This document shows positions 34,819 to 43,089 of a stretch of DNA of 54,063 bases, piece by piece. The translations under genes were made by a program, and so were the position numbers. Each line of letters begins with the position of its first letter. The stretch's first letter is position 1. The notes beneath the pieces are model-generated. The model did no database searches. It worked only from the letters and a program-made list of their open reading frames with translations, and had not been told where the DNA came from. The stretch comes from Verrucomicrobiota bacterium (GTDB lineage Bacteria > Verrucomicrobiota > Verrucomicrobiia > Limisphaerales > CAIMTB01), in assembly GCA_963205105.1 (NCBI GenBank), contig CAUJJW010000072.1, forward strand, positions 1 through 54,063. Direction: 5' to 3'.

Positions 34819-36189
34819 TCAGTACTCCCGGTCCTTCTTAATACCCGGCTCCGGCTGCGGGTACTTGCCGCTCGCATCGGCCAACAGCGGCGCCGGACCG
34901 TCCACCGTCAGTTTGTCCGCGTCCGGGGCGAACTCATGCGGGCTGTTGAGGATTTGCTCGTAGGTGATCTCCTGCCCTGTGTGCGCCGCCATCCGGCCCA
35001 TCGAGGTCACCAGACTCGCGATCGCACCCCGCCGGGCTTCGTTGTACGGCTTGTTGTCCCGAATCGCCCGCATCATGTCTTCCCACTCCAGCTGGTACGG
35101 ACTCTTCTCCGGCTGCGGATACGCCCAGAGCATGTTTTCGCGGGTCATGTTCTGCCCCTTGAACGTCCGCACCCGGCCCGGCGAATGCGCGGCCGTCGAC
35201 ACGATCGCCGATCCCTTGGTGCCATGCGCATAGCTCGCAAATTCATCTTTGCAGCCCGCCACACTGCGCCCCACGAAGAAGAACTTCATCCCGTCCGCGA
35301 ACGTGTACTCGATCGAATAGTTGTCGAAGTTCTGGTCCACCGCCGTCCCGCGATACTGGCGTCCACCCACCGCGTGCGCCTTCACCGGCCAGTCGTTCTT
35401 CATCCAACACAACTCGTCGATCTGGTGGATGTTGTAGTCGCTGAACAACCCGCCACTGGCCCAGAGGAAGCTATGGAATCGCTGGATCTGGAACATCGTC
35501 TCCGGCATGCCCGCCGGCTTCGGCCCCGTGTTCCCCGCCGCTCCACCCATCCGGTAGCCTCGCAGGTACGTCAGATCCCCGATCTCCCCGTCACGAATCC
35601 GCTGGTGGAGTTCCTGCCGGCCCCGGCAATGCCGCACCATCAGTCCCACGCCGACTTTCAGGCCCTTCTTGTCCGCTTCATCCGAGAGTTCCAGCATCTT
35701 GCGCGTGCTCGGCCCGTCCACCGTGACCGGCTTCTCCATGAAGACATTCACGCCCTTCGAAATGGCGTACTTGAACTGCACCCAGCGGAATGCCGGAGGC
35801 GTCGTCAGGATCGCCACATCCCCCGGCCGCAGACAGTCAATCGCCTGCTTGTAGGCCTCAAACCCCACAAACTTCCGATCGTCCGGCACCGTCACTTTCT
35901 CACCAAACTCCTTCTGCAACCCCGTGTGGCTGCCTTGCAGCCGCTTCTCGAAAATATCCGCCATCGCCACCAGCCGGACCGGACCCTGCTCCGTCGACAA
36001 CGCATTGACCGCGGCACCCGAACCACGCCCGCCACAACCGATCAGCGAGACCTGCACGGTCTGGCTGTCCACCGCGTGCACATGCGGCAGCGCAACGCCC
36101 GCCAACGCCGAAACCGCGGCAAGCTTTCCGCCCGTTTTCAGAAATTCGCGTCGATTGGACGGTCGGCGGGGAGAGGATGGGACATTCAT
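34819..36189 (-). CDS. Tat-exported Gfo/Idh/MocA family oxidoreductase
   Basis: The 456-residue protein has a twin-arginine signal (SNRREFLKTGG, then a hydrophobic stretch ending HVHA). The Rossmann fold starts at VSLIGCGGRGSG, and VFMEKPVTVDG is the conserved EKP motif of the family. The C-terminal half is the usual alpha/beta dimerisation domain with FSDYNIHQIDELCW. Exported members of this family are abundant in Verrucomicrobiota and Planctomycetota and are believed to act on sugars or polyols with bound NAD(P). The exact substrate is unknown. The ATG at 36189 is preferred; one three codons upstream is also possible. Confidence 0.88.
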   Translation of the reverse strand: MNVPSSPRRPSNRREFLKTGGKLAAVSALAGVALPHVHAVDSQTVQVSLIGCGGRGSGAAVNALSTEQGPVRLVAMADIFEKRLQGSHTGLQKEFGEKVTVPDDRKFVGFEAYKQAIDCLRPGDVAILTTPPAFRWVQFKYAISKGVNVFMEKPVTVDGPSTRKMLELSDEADKKGLKVGVGLMVRHCRGRQELHQRIRDGEIGDLTYLRGYRMGGAAGNTGPKPAGMPETMFQIQRFHSFLWASGGLFSDYNIHQIDELCWMKNDWPVKAHAVGGRQYRGTAVDQNFDNYSIEYTFADGMKFFFVGRSVAGCKDEFASYAHGTKGSAIVSTAAHSPGRVRTFKGQNMTRENMLWAYPQPEKSPYQLEWEDMMRAIRDNKPYNEARRGAIASLVTSMGRMAAHTGQEITYEQILNSPHEFAPDADKLTVDGPAPLLADASGKYPQPEPGIKKDREY

Positions 36190-36279
36190 CGCCCCCAAGA
36201 GAGAAGCGGTCCCGATTTCCTTTCAACCGGTCTGGGGCGAACGGGTGTGAATACGATGCCCGCTCCGTCGAGCCCGGGT

Positions 36280-36711
36280 TCAATCCAAAAGCTCGAGGGT
36301 CAGTCCGGAGAATCGTCGGAATCCCCGGTCGAACGTCACCAGCGTCCCCTCGCAAGCATTCGCGAAAGCCGCCAAATAGGTGTCGGTCTCCGCGCACTGG
36401 CCCCGTTCCAGTGCCAGGGTCACCTCCCGCCACACGGGCTCCAAACCAGGCGGCTCAGCCACCCACACCAACCGGTCGTCCCGTATCATGCGATCCCAGC
36501 CCATCCAGAACTGCTCCGGGGAAATGACTTCCTCCTGCATGAGCGCCGACCGGGTCAGGAGCCGAAGCGCCCCCATCTGAGCCACCCGGCAGATCCCCAC
36601 CGAACCCACCCGATCCTGTCGATCCAACCACGCCATCGCACTCCGACAATGCATGTGCCGGGCGTGCATCAATGCGAACAGGACATTGACGTCAACGATC
36701 GATGGGCCCAT
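36280..36711 (-). CDS. PIN-domain protein, VapC-like toxin
   Basis: The 143-residue product has the PIN acid residues Asp7 (IVDVNVLFAL), Asp110 (AETDTYLAAF) and Asp128 (VTFDRGF). The position usually held by the second acid reads CRVAQMGALR, so Gln replaces Glu there; this variant occurs in the TA-associated PIN subgroup. The start at 36711 overlaps the end of the antitoxin-like gene by 20 bases. An RNA-cleaving toxin is likely. Confidence 0.82.
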   Translation of the reverse strand: MGPSIVDVNVLFALMHARHMHCRSAMAWLDRQDRVGSVGICRVAQMGALRLLTRSALMQEEVISPEQFWMGWDRMIRDDRLVWVAEPPGLEPVWREVTLALERGQCAETDTYLAAFANACEGTLVTFDRGFRRFSGLTLELLD

Positions 36712-36961
36712 GACGACGCACATCCTCCTCGGTTTCGAACGCCCGAAGGTCCCTCGCACTCACTTCCATCGTCCCCGGCGCCTTGGACGGAAACACCGGA
36801 AATTCGGCCCGACGACGCGGAACACGACCCGCCCGAGCATGGAGCGCTAGTTCTCGTACGAGGGCCTGCTCCACCAACTCCCGAAGCGTCGTCCCCCGCT
36901 CCACGGCGGTGATCTTCGCCCGCCGGAGGAGATCGTCCGGCAAATCGATACTCGTTCGCAC
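36692..36961 (-). CDS. Ribbon-helix-helix antitoxin-like protein
   Basis: About 89 residues starting VRTSIDLPDDLLRRAKITA, the strand and helix pattern of RHH antitoxins, with a charged tail ending ETEEDVRRHGPIDR. Both candidate starts are GTG: 36961 begins the conserved part, 37018 would add 19 residues. It overlaps the PIN toxin gene downstream and is divergent from argH. Confidence 0.75.
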   Translation of the reverse strand: MRTSIDLPDDLLRRAKITAVERGTTLRELVEQALVRELALHARAGRVPRRRAEFPVFPSKAPGTMEVSARDLRAFETEEDVRRHGPIDR

Positions 36962-37084
36962 GTCCGCATATTTATGCGTCGACGGTTCGTGGTCAACCAA
37001 GGGCTTGCCCCGACTCACCCCACACTCGCCTTCGTCGCCCGTCTCGTCCCACCATCTCCCCGCGCTCCTCAGCGCCCACGCACC

Positions 37085-38539
37085 ATGTCACGTCCACGCG
37101 CCCGCTCCCCCAAGTCAACCACCACGACCGCCCCTTCCCCTGTCGTCTCCCGCTCCGGCCGCTTCGAGTCCGGCCCCGCCTCCGACGTCGCCTCCTTCTC
37201 CGAGTCGATCAGCTTCGACTGGCGCCTCTGGCGACAAGACATCCGCGGCTCCATCGCCCACGCCTCCATGCTCGCGCACATCGGCATCCTCACCGCCACC
37301 GAACGGAACGCCATCTGCAAGGGCCTCGAATCCATCGCCTCCGAAATCGAAGCCGGCTCGTTCCCGTGGAACCCCGCCCTCGAGGATGTTCACATGAACA
37401 TCGAAGCCGAACTCACCCGCCGCGTCCCCGCCGGCGCCAAACTCCATACCGGCCGTTCCCGCAACGACCAGGTCGCCCTCGATGTCCGCCTTTGGGTCCG
37501 CGATGAAATCGCCGCACTCGACCAGGAACTCGCCCAACTCCAGCGCGCCCTCGTCGGCCTCGGACGCCGCTCCGCCGATGTCCTTCTCCCCGGCTACACC
37601 CACCTCCAGCGCGGACAACCCGTCTCCTTCGCCCATCACTGCCTCGCGTATGTCGAAATGATCGACCGCGACCGTGGCCGTTTCTCCGACGCCGCCGATC
37701 GCGCCAACGTGTGCCCTCTCGGCTCCGGTGCCCTCGCCGGCAGCACCCTCCCCCTTGACCGCGATTTCGTCGCCACCCAACTCGGCTTCGTCGACTCCCG
37801 CGGCCGTCCCCGAATCACCCAAAATTCGATGGACGCTGTCAGCGACCGCGATTTTGTCATCGAGTTCGCCGCATCCGCTGCATTGCTCGCCGTCCACCTC
37901 AGCCGTCTCGCCGAGGACGTTATCCTTTGGGCCACTTCCGAGTTTAATTTCATCCGCATTGCCGACGCCTACACCACCGGGTCGTCGCTCATGCCGCAGA
38001 AGAAAAACCCCGACGTCGCGGAACTCACCCGGGGAAAGTCCGGTCGCGTCATCGGCAACCTCATGGCGCTGCTCACCCTGTTGAAGGGCCTGCCCATGAC
38101 GTACAACCGCGATCTCCAGGAGGACAAGGAACGGCTCTTCGACACCGCGGACACCGTTCGCGCCTGCTCCCGGTTGATGGCCGCCATGCTCGATCACACC
38201 ACGGTGAAGGCCGAGTCCTGCCGTGCGGCCGCTCAGGACCCGTTGCTGCTCGCCACCGATCTCGCCGATTACCTCGTCCGCAAAGGCTTGCCGTTTCGGC
38301 AGGCCCATCACGCGGTCGGCGCCGCAGTCGCCCTGGCCGAAACGTCCCGACGTTCCCTGGACTCCCTTACCCTCGAGGACCTGCGGACCACCTCCGACCT
38401 CTACGAAGCCGACGTGGCCAGCGTCTTCGATCTCACCGCCGCGATGAACCGACGCAATCTCGTCGGCGCCCCCGGCACCCGGGAAGTGGAACTCCAACTC
38501 CGACGTTGGGAGAAGCATCTCGTTCCGTCGACTAAGTGA
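37085..38539 (+). CDS. argH: Argininosuccinate lyase
   Basis: The 484-residue enzyme splits argininosuccinate into arginine and fumarate, the last step of arginine synthesis. Visible marks are FDWRLWRQDIRGSIAHA near the start, EDVHMNIE, HTGRSRNDQVALD (near 118), GYTHLQRGQPVSFAH with the catalytic His (near 170) and the fumarase-superfamily signature GSSLMPQKKNPD with the catalytic Ser (near 300). The first 20-25 residues (Arg/Ser/Thr/Pro-rich) are an unusual extension before RSGRFESG. No other arg gene is adjacent. The ATG at 37085 is chosen; the frame is open upstream to 36974. Confidence 0.95.
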   Translation: MSRPRARSPKSTTTTAPSPVVSRSGRFESGPASDVASFSESISFDWRLWRQDIRGSIAHASMLAHIGILTATERNAICKGLESIASEIEAGSFPWNPALEDVHMNIEAELTRRVPAGAKLHTGRSRNDQVALDVRLWVRDEIAALDQELAQLQRALVGLGRRSADVLLPGYTHLQRGQPVSFAHHCLAYVEMIDRDRGRFSDAADRANVCPLGSGALAGSTLPLDRDFVATQLGFVDSRGRPRITQNSMDAVSDRDFVIEFAASAALLAVHLSRLAEDVILWATSEFNFIRIADAYTTGSSLMPQKKNPDVAELTRGKSGRVIGNLMALLTLLKGLPMTYNRDLQEDKERLFDTADTVRACSRLMAAMLDHTTVKAESCRAAAQDPLLLATDLADYLVRKGLPFRQAHHAVGAAVALAETSRRSLDSLTLEDLRTTSDLYEADVASVFDLTAAMNRRNLVGAPGTREVELQLRRWEKHLVPSTK

Positions 38540-38585
38540 CCGGATCGTCACTCGTCCGACATTCAGCCGCCACCCAACCGGTCGA

Positions 38586-38612
38586 TAAGGTGCCGCCCCA
38601 AGCGGCTCCTTA
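38586..38612 (+). promoter_or_regulatory. Hairpin overlapping the start codon of the next gene
   Basis: TAAGG and GCCGC (38586-38590, 38592-38596) pair with GCGGC and CCTTA (38602-38606, 38608-38612), with one T-T mismatch and a five-base loop. The last paired base is the A of the ATG at 38612. It could end argH transcripts or limit translation of the gene that follows. No T-run follows. Confidence 0.55.
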
Positions 38613-40318
38613 TGCGAATCCACTACCCATCCCTCGCCCTCGCTCCCTTCACCCTGCTCGCAGCCAATTCCAGCGGAGCCGCCGATGCGCTCCTTCAGTT
38701 GGACCGATTCACCGGTCCGGCCAGCAGCTCCGAAATCACCGCCTTCGATCCTGCCGCAAAGCACCTCTACAACACCTACGGTTCCCTCGGGAATGCCGGC
38801 ATCCAGATCATCGACGCAGCCAATCCAACCGCTCTCACCTCCCTCGGCCTCATCGACATAAGCACCCTGGGCGGCCAATCCGTGAAGTCCGTCAGTTCCG
38901 TGGCCGCCGACCCCCTGGGCCGCGGCTTCGGCGTCGCCACCTTCATCCCCCAGGACAGCGGTTCCCAACCCGGACGCGTCGTCTTCTTCGATCCCGCGTC
39001 CCAGAGCGTCCTTCATTCCGTCGAGGTCGGCTTCCACCCGGACATGGTCCGCTTCTCCGCCGACGGCTCGAAACTCTACGTCGCCAATGAAGGCGAACCG
39101 GTCAGCGAAGGCGTCGCGCCCAGCCTCACCCACCTCGACCGTCCCGGCTCCATCTCCATCATCGATCTCGGCTCGGTCGCCGCCAAAACCGACGTCGCCA
39201 GTCTCGGTACTGCCCAGGTTGGCACCTACGACTTTTCCGGCGTCGATCTCTCCGACGTCCGCGTCCACCCCTCCAACGATCCCGCGAAAACCCCAGGAGC
39301 CGCCCGCTTCAACGACATCGAACCCGAATACATCACCGAACTCGGCGGCAAGCTCTACGTCACGCTTCAGGAAAACAACGCCATCGGCGAATTCGACCTC
39401 GCCTCTCGCTCGTGGTCGAAGGTGACCTCGCTCGGCACCATCGCCCAAACCATCGACGCCTCCGACCGCGACGGCACCGGCAATACGGCTTCCATCAAGA
39501 TCGACGACGTCGTCCGTGGCATGCCAATGCCCGATGCGCTCGCGAGCTTGTCCGCTGCCGGCCGCAACTTTCTCTTCACGGCCAATGAAGGCGATGGCCG
39601 CCCCCCGGATTTCGCACTCGATAATCACCCCGTTGCCGTGTTGCGCGATGATCCCAGGGCTTCCGAACTCACCCTCGACCCCACCTTCAAAGCCAGCCTG
39701 GATGCCACCTACGGCGGTGCCAATGCCCTCGCCAACTCCCGCCTCGGTCGCCTGCGCGTCTCCCGCTTCGACGCCGACACCGACAACGATGGGGACGCCG
39801 ACCAGTTGATCATGTTTGGCACCCGCAGCTTCTCCATCTGGGATGCCGACACGGGCGAGCTGGTCTGGGACTCCGGCTCGTTTTTTGAGACTCAAACCGC
39901 CCTGGACATTCCCGATCTTTTCAACAGCGAGGGCACCGCTGGCAGCTTCGATGGGCGATCTCCCAACAAAGGCCCTGAACCCGAAGGCATCACCCTGGGG
40001 GAACTGGATGGAAGGACCTGGGCTTTCATCGGATTGGAACGTATTGGCGGCGTGATGGTCTTTGACGTCACCAACCCCGAAAGCCCCGACTTCATCGACT
40101 ATATCAACACCGGAGAAATCGCCCCCGAAGGCCTGACCTTTGTTCCCGCCGCCGATTCCCCCACCGGTGTTCCTCTGCTTTTCGTTGGCTACGAGGTCAG
40201 CTCCCAGATCGGCGTCTACGCGGTGGTGGTGCCCGAAACCGGCCACCTGGCTCCGCTCGGCGTCGGACTTTGCCTGGGCGGGCTCTGGTATCGCCACCGT
40301 CGCCGTGGCGCCCGATAA
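38612..40318 (+). CDS. Choice-of-anchor I family exported protein with PEP-CTERM-like tail
   Basis: The 568-residue product has a signal peptide (MRIHYPSLALAPFTLLAANS, cleaved near GAA). It is a beta-propeller-like protein: GFHPDMVRFSADGSKLYVAN, GSISIIDL, EPEYITE..GKLYVTLQENNAIG and NKGPEPEGI..GEL are the marks of the choice-of-anchor I domain, also found in alkaline-phosphatase-like surface proteins. The C-terminus VVVPETG, a hydrophobic stretch of about 17 residues and YRHRRRGAR form a PEP-CTERM-type sorting signal. It is the second such tail in the window. Function unknown. Confidence 0.85.
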   Translation: MRIHYPSLALAPFTLLAANSSGAADALLQLDRFTGPASSSEITAFDPAAKHLYNTYGSLGNAGIQIIDAANPTALTSLGLIDISTLGGQSVKSVSSVAADPLGRGFGVATFIPQDSGSQPGRVVFFDPASQSVLHSVEVGFHPDMVRFSADGSKLYVANEGEPVSEGVAPSLTHLDRPGSISIIDLGSVAAKTDVASLGTAQVGTYDFSGVDLSDVRVHPSNDPAKTPGAARFNDIEPEYITELGGKLYVTLQENNAIGEFDLASRSWSKVTSLGTIAQTIDASDRDGTGNTASIKIDDVVRGMPMPDALASLSAAGRNFLFTANEGDGRPPDFALDNHPVAVLRDDPRASELTLDPTFKASLDATYGGANALANSRLGRLRVSRFDADTDNDGDADQLIMFGTRSFSIWDADTGELVWDSGSFFETQTALDIPDLFNSEGTAGSFDGRSPNKGPEPEGITLGELDGRTWAFIGLERIGGVMVFDVTNPESPDFIDYINTGEIAPEGLTFVPAADSPTGVPLLFVGYEVSSQIGVYAVVVPETGHLAPLGVGLCLGGLWYRHRRRGAR

Positions 40319-40340
40319 ATCGCTGGAGCAACCCATACCC

Positions 40341-40383
40341 GCGGGAAGGGCCCGTTCCGGCCCGTTCCACTCGCCCTTCCCGC
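40341..40383 (+). terminator. Hairpin after the choice-of-anchor gene
   Basis: GCGGGAAGGGC at 40341-40351 pairs perfectly with GCCCTTCCCGC at 40373-40383 around a 21-base loop, 22 bases after the stop codon. There is no T-run. Confidence 0.5.
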
Positions 40384-40517
40384 GCCGTGCCCTCCGAAGT
40401 GGGTGGAGGTCGGACGTGCCGCGCAAAGCAGGCCAACGCCAGGCGGACGCCTCTAGCATCACCCGCTTCGCGGGCGGGAGACGGGCCATTTTTCTCAGCT
40501 GCTCGTCTGGGTTGGCC

Positions 40518-40740
40518 GGTGTCGCGGAGCGACATTCGAAGGTAACCAGGCGTTTCAACGCCTGGACGGATGCGAGAGAAGAGGTTCCGTCGCGGAGCGA
40601 CGGTTGAACCCAGCGCATGGACCGCCGCCGGACCGCCAAGATGGGAAGGATTCAGGCGTCGCTCCGCGACGCTAACGTGGTCGGCACCCTGAATCCGGGC
40701 CTTAAAAGGCCCGGCTACCCTCGTTCGTCGCTCCGCGACG
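40518..40740 (+). repeat. Repeat family B, copy 3
   Basis: Same orientation and order of palindromes as copy 1: GTCGCGGAGCGAC, CCAGGCGTTTCAACGCCTGG, CCGTCGCGGAGCGACGG, GGCGTCGCTCCGCGACGC, CCGGGCCTTAAAAGGCCCGG and GTCGCTCCGCGAC. The gap 40319-40950 holds a terminator-like hairpin, this element and a CTTCGGGATGCACCGC stretch that also follows copy 1 at about 3128. I see no gene in it. Confidence 0.9.
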
Positions 40741-40950
40741 GCCAACATGTCATCTCCAGACCCGCTTCGCGGGCGTGAGAGCCGCAGCGCAACCCTCCCC
40801 TCCCACCACTTCGGGATGCACCGCTTCCCGCGGGTCTTCGGCTTTTCCGCTTGCGCTCACCCTCCCGACATGGCTTAACCCGCTGTGTTCGGTGATGATC
40901 GGGCGCCCTTCAAACCCTCCGGGCGCCCAAGGTTCGCTTCCTCGGCCCGC

Positions 40951-42972
40951 ATGAAACCCGAGAAATCATCCGCCCCCAAAGGCGCACGCCCGGCTTCGGG
41001 CAAAAAAAAGGTCGCTAAGGCCGCCACACCAGCGCCTCCAAAAACCGCGTCCCCAGCCAAAAAAGCCAAAACGGCCAGCCCACCCCCGGCCCCAGCCACC
41101 CGGCTAACGCGCCCACCAGCCGCCTCGCTCAACAAAGCCTCGGCTGCCAAGAAAACCGCCGCCCCCAAAAAAGCCGCGGCACCGAAGAAGGCCGCCGCCA
41201 AGAGGGCCGCCCCCCAACGAGCCGCCCGCGCCTCGGTCTCCGCCGTTTCAGCGGCGCCCGCCGCGCCCACCCCTCTTCCCCGTCCCGTCCGCAAAGCCGT
41301 GACGCCCACGGTCACCCAGTCCAGCCGCGCAACGACACCGCCGCCGCCTCCACCGCCCCCGCCTCCTTCCACACCCCAACCCCCCGCGCCGGTTCCCAAC
41401 CCGAAAACCATCATGGACGCCTCCAAGAAGAAAAAGAACGCCACCTCCCGCCCCACGTCCGCTGAATCGGCCAAGCCCGTCCAAAAATCGCCCGCCGCCA
41501 CGCCACCCCCCCAGCCGCCCCAGCCTCCTACCCCGGCGCCCACTCCCACTCCCGCCGCGGCGAAAAAGCAGGCCAAACCTGCGACACCAGCCTCGTCCGT
41601 CTCAGCAGCCCCGTCGACCCAAGCCAGTGCTCCGTCGACCCCTCCAGCTCCCGCCGCTCCCGCCAAGCCCACTCCGCCCAAGCCTGTCGCAGCGGCGAAG
41701 CCTGAATCACCAGCGCCTTCCCCGAAAACCGCACCCAAGCCGCCGGCCAAGGCTCCGACTGCCGCCCAGGAAGTCTCCAAACCGACCGCACCAGCCGGTC
41801 CTCCGCCTTCCATTCTGCTCGAAGGCGATGCCACCCCTGCCGCACCCGCCAGCGGGCCGGGCGGACGCTACATCCTGGCCCCATCGCCCGCCTCCTCGGC
41901 AACCACCGCCGCGCCACGCGAGCTGCCGGAATCCTATGGCACGGGTCGATTGCTCCTGGTGGCTCGTGATCCCCACTGGGTGTACGCCCACTGGGACCTG
42001 ACCGAAAGCCAGCTGCGCGAAGCGAATCGCCGATCCGCCTCCGGCACGCTCGTCCTGCGCATCCGCGCCGGTTCGCCCGACGCCGAGGTGATTGTCGAAC
42101 AAGCCGTCCATCCCGAATCGCGCAATTGGTTCATCCATGTGCCCCAGGCAGGCGCCCGTTACCTGGGTGAACTGGGCTACTACGACACCGCCCGCACTTG
42201 GACACGGGTTTCACTGTCTACGGCCACCCTCACCCCGCGCGACGAGCTCTCCGAGGAGACCTGGGTTCGTTTTGAAACCTTGCCATTCGACATGCCCATG
42301 TCGCAGATCGTGGCGCTGGTAAAGCAGGCCCTGACCGACAACACCCCCCTGCTCGAAGCCCTTCAGCAGCTCCGGAACGAAGGCTACCCCGATCTTCCCC
42401 TGCTCGTCCCCACCCCGTCGTCCGCTCGCGGAATCCAGCCGCCCGCCTGGACGCCCGCCCAGGAACATGCGCTGGCTCAATTGCTCAGCATGGACGAAGT
42501 CCGCCGCGTCTGGATCGGCTCGTTGGAAATCACCGAACTCCTTCGCCGCCAGCTCCAACGGGGCATCTCCTCCGCAGGCCTCCCGGTCGCCGGCCCGGGT
42601 CCCGGTGAGGTCCCGGGTTCCTCCGGCCTTAGCAGCCTCTCGAGTCCGTTCGGCGGCGGCGCCGGAGCTCCAGGCCGCGCCTTCTGGTTCAATGTGAACG
42701 CGGAGCTCATCGTTTACGGAGCCACCGACCCCAACGCCACCGTCACCATCGGCAACCGGCCCATCCGCCTCCGACCCGACGGCACATTCAGCTACCGGTT
42801 CGCCCTCCCGGACGGCGACTATAGCCTTCCCATCACCGCAACCTCTCCGGATGCCGTGGAACAGCGGCAGGCGAATCTGACCTTCCGCCGGGCCAGCGAC
42901 TACCGGGGCGAGGTCCCTCCCCACCCGCAGGATCCTGCCTTGCAGACCCCCAGCCCTGATCACGTCGGGTAA
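40951..42972 (+). CDS. DUF4912 protein with Lys/Ala/Pro-rich N-terminal half
   Basis: About 673 residues. The first 330 are low complexity, rich in Ala, Lys and Pro, with runs like KKTAAPKKAAAPKKAAAKR that recall histone H1 tails, and with a polyproline stretch. From about residue 331 the DUF4912 domain follows (GTGRLLLVARDPHWVYAHWD, LRIRAG, NWFIHVPQAGARYLGELGYY). A C-terminal segment with ELIVYGATDPNATVTIGNRP and LPDGDYSLPITATSPDA looks like an Ig-type or bacterial adhesion-type domain. DUF4912 proteins often precede GH57 alpha-glucan enzymes in cyanobacteria and Verrucomicrobiota, as here, which hints at glycogen metabolism. The ATG at 40951 is preferred to a GTG at 40885. Confidence 0.82.
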   Translation: MKPEKSSAPKGARPASGKKKVAKAATPAPPKTASPAKKAKTASPPPAPATRLTRPPAASLNKASAAKKTAAPKKAAAPKKAAAKRAAPQRAARASVSAVSAAPAAPTPLPRPVRKAVTPTVTQSSRATTPPPPPPPPPPSTPQPPAPVPNPKTIMDASKKKKNATSRPTSAESAKPVQKSPAATPPPQPPQPPTPAPTPTPAAAKKQAKPATPASSVSAAPSTQASAPSTPPAPAAPAKPTPPKPVAAAKPESPAPSPKTAPKPPAKAPTAAQEVSKPTAPAGPPPSILLEGDATPAAPASGPGGRYILAPSPASSATTAAPRELPESYGTGRLLLVARDPHWVYAHWDLTESQLREANRRSASGTLVLRIRAGSPDAEVIVEQAVHPESRNWFIHVPQAGARYLGELGYYDTARTWTRVSLSTATLTPRDELSEETWVRFETLPFDMPMSQIVALVKQALTDNTPLLEALQQLRNEGYPDLPLLVPTPSSARGIQPPAWTPAQEHALAQLLSMDEVRRVWIGSLEITELLRRQLQRGISSAGLPVAGPGPGEVPGSSGLSSLSSPFGGGAGAPGRAFWFNVNAELIVYGATDPNATVTIGNRPIRLRPDGTFSYRFALPDGDYSLPITATSPDAVEQRQANLTFRRASDYRGEVPPHPQDPALQTPSPDHVG

Positions 42973-42987
42973 CGCCCCCTCGGCGCA

Positions 42988-43030
42988 GGGTCAGCCAGCA
43001 GCGCCCGCCGAACTGCCTGCCGGCTGACCC
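42988..43030 (+). terminator. Hairpin between the DUF4912 and GH57 genes
   Basis: GGGTCAGCCAGCAG at 42988-43001 pairs with CTGCCGGCTGACCC at 43017-43030 (13 of 14 positions), followed by ATAATTTCCCC. It may attenuate transcription into the GH57 gene. Confidence 0.55.
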
Positions 43031-43089
43031 ATAATTTCCCCCCAAACCGGCTCGCGTGCCACGCCGGGAAATCTCAAGCTCCCTCACCG

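Noticed and set aside
34612..36912. A 766-codon plus-strand open frame opposite the oxidoreductase and PIN genes
   Set aside because: It begins inside a family B repeat and reads as Arg/His/Pro-rich text, while the opposite strand encodes recognisable proteins.
37115..40639. A 1174-codon open frame on the minus strand opposite argH and the choice-of-anchor gene
   Set aside because: Both plus-strand genes are well-supported families. The antisense text is low complexity and crosses two genes, hairpins and part of a repeat.
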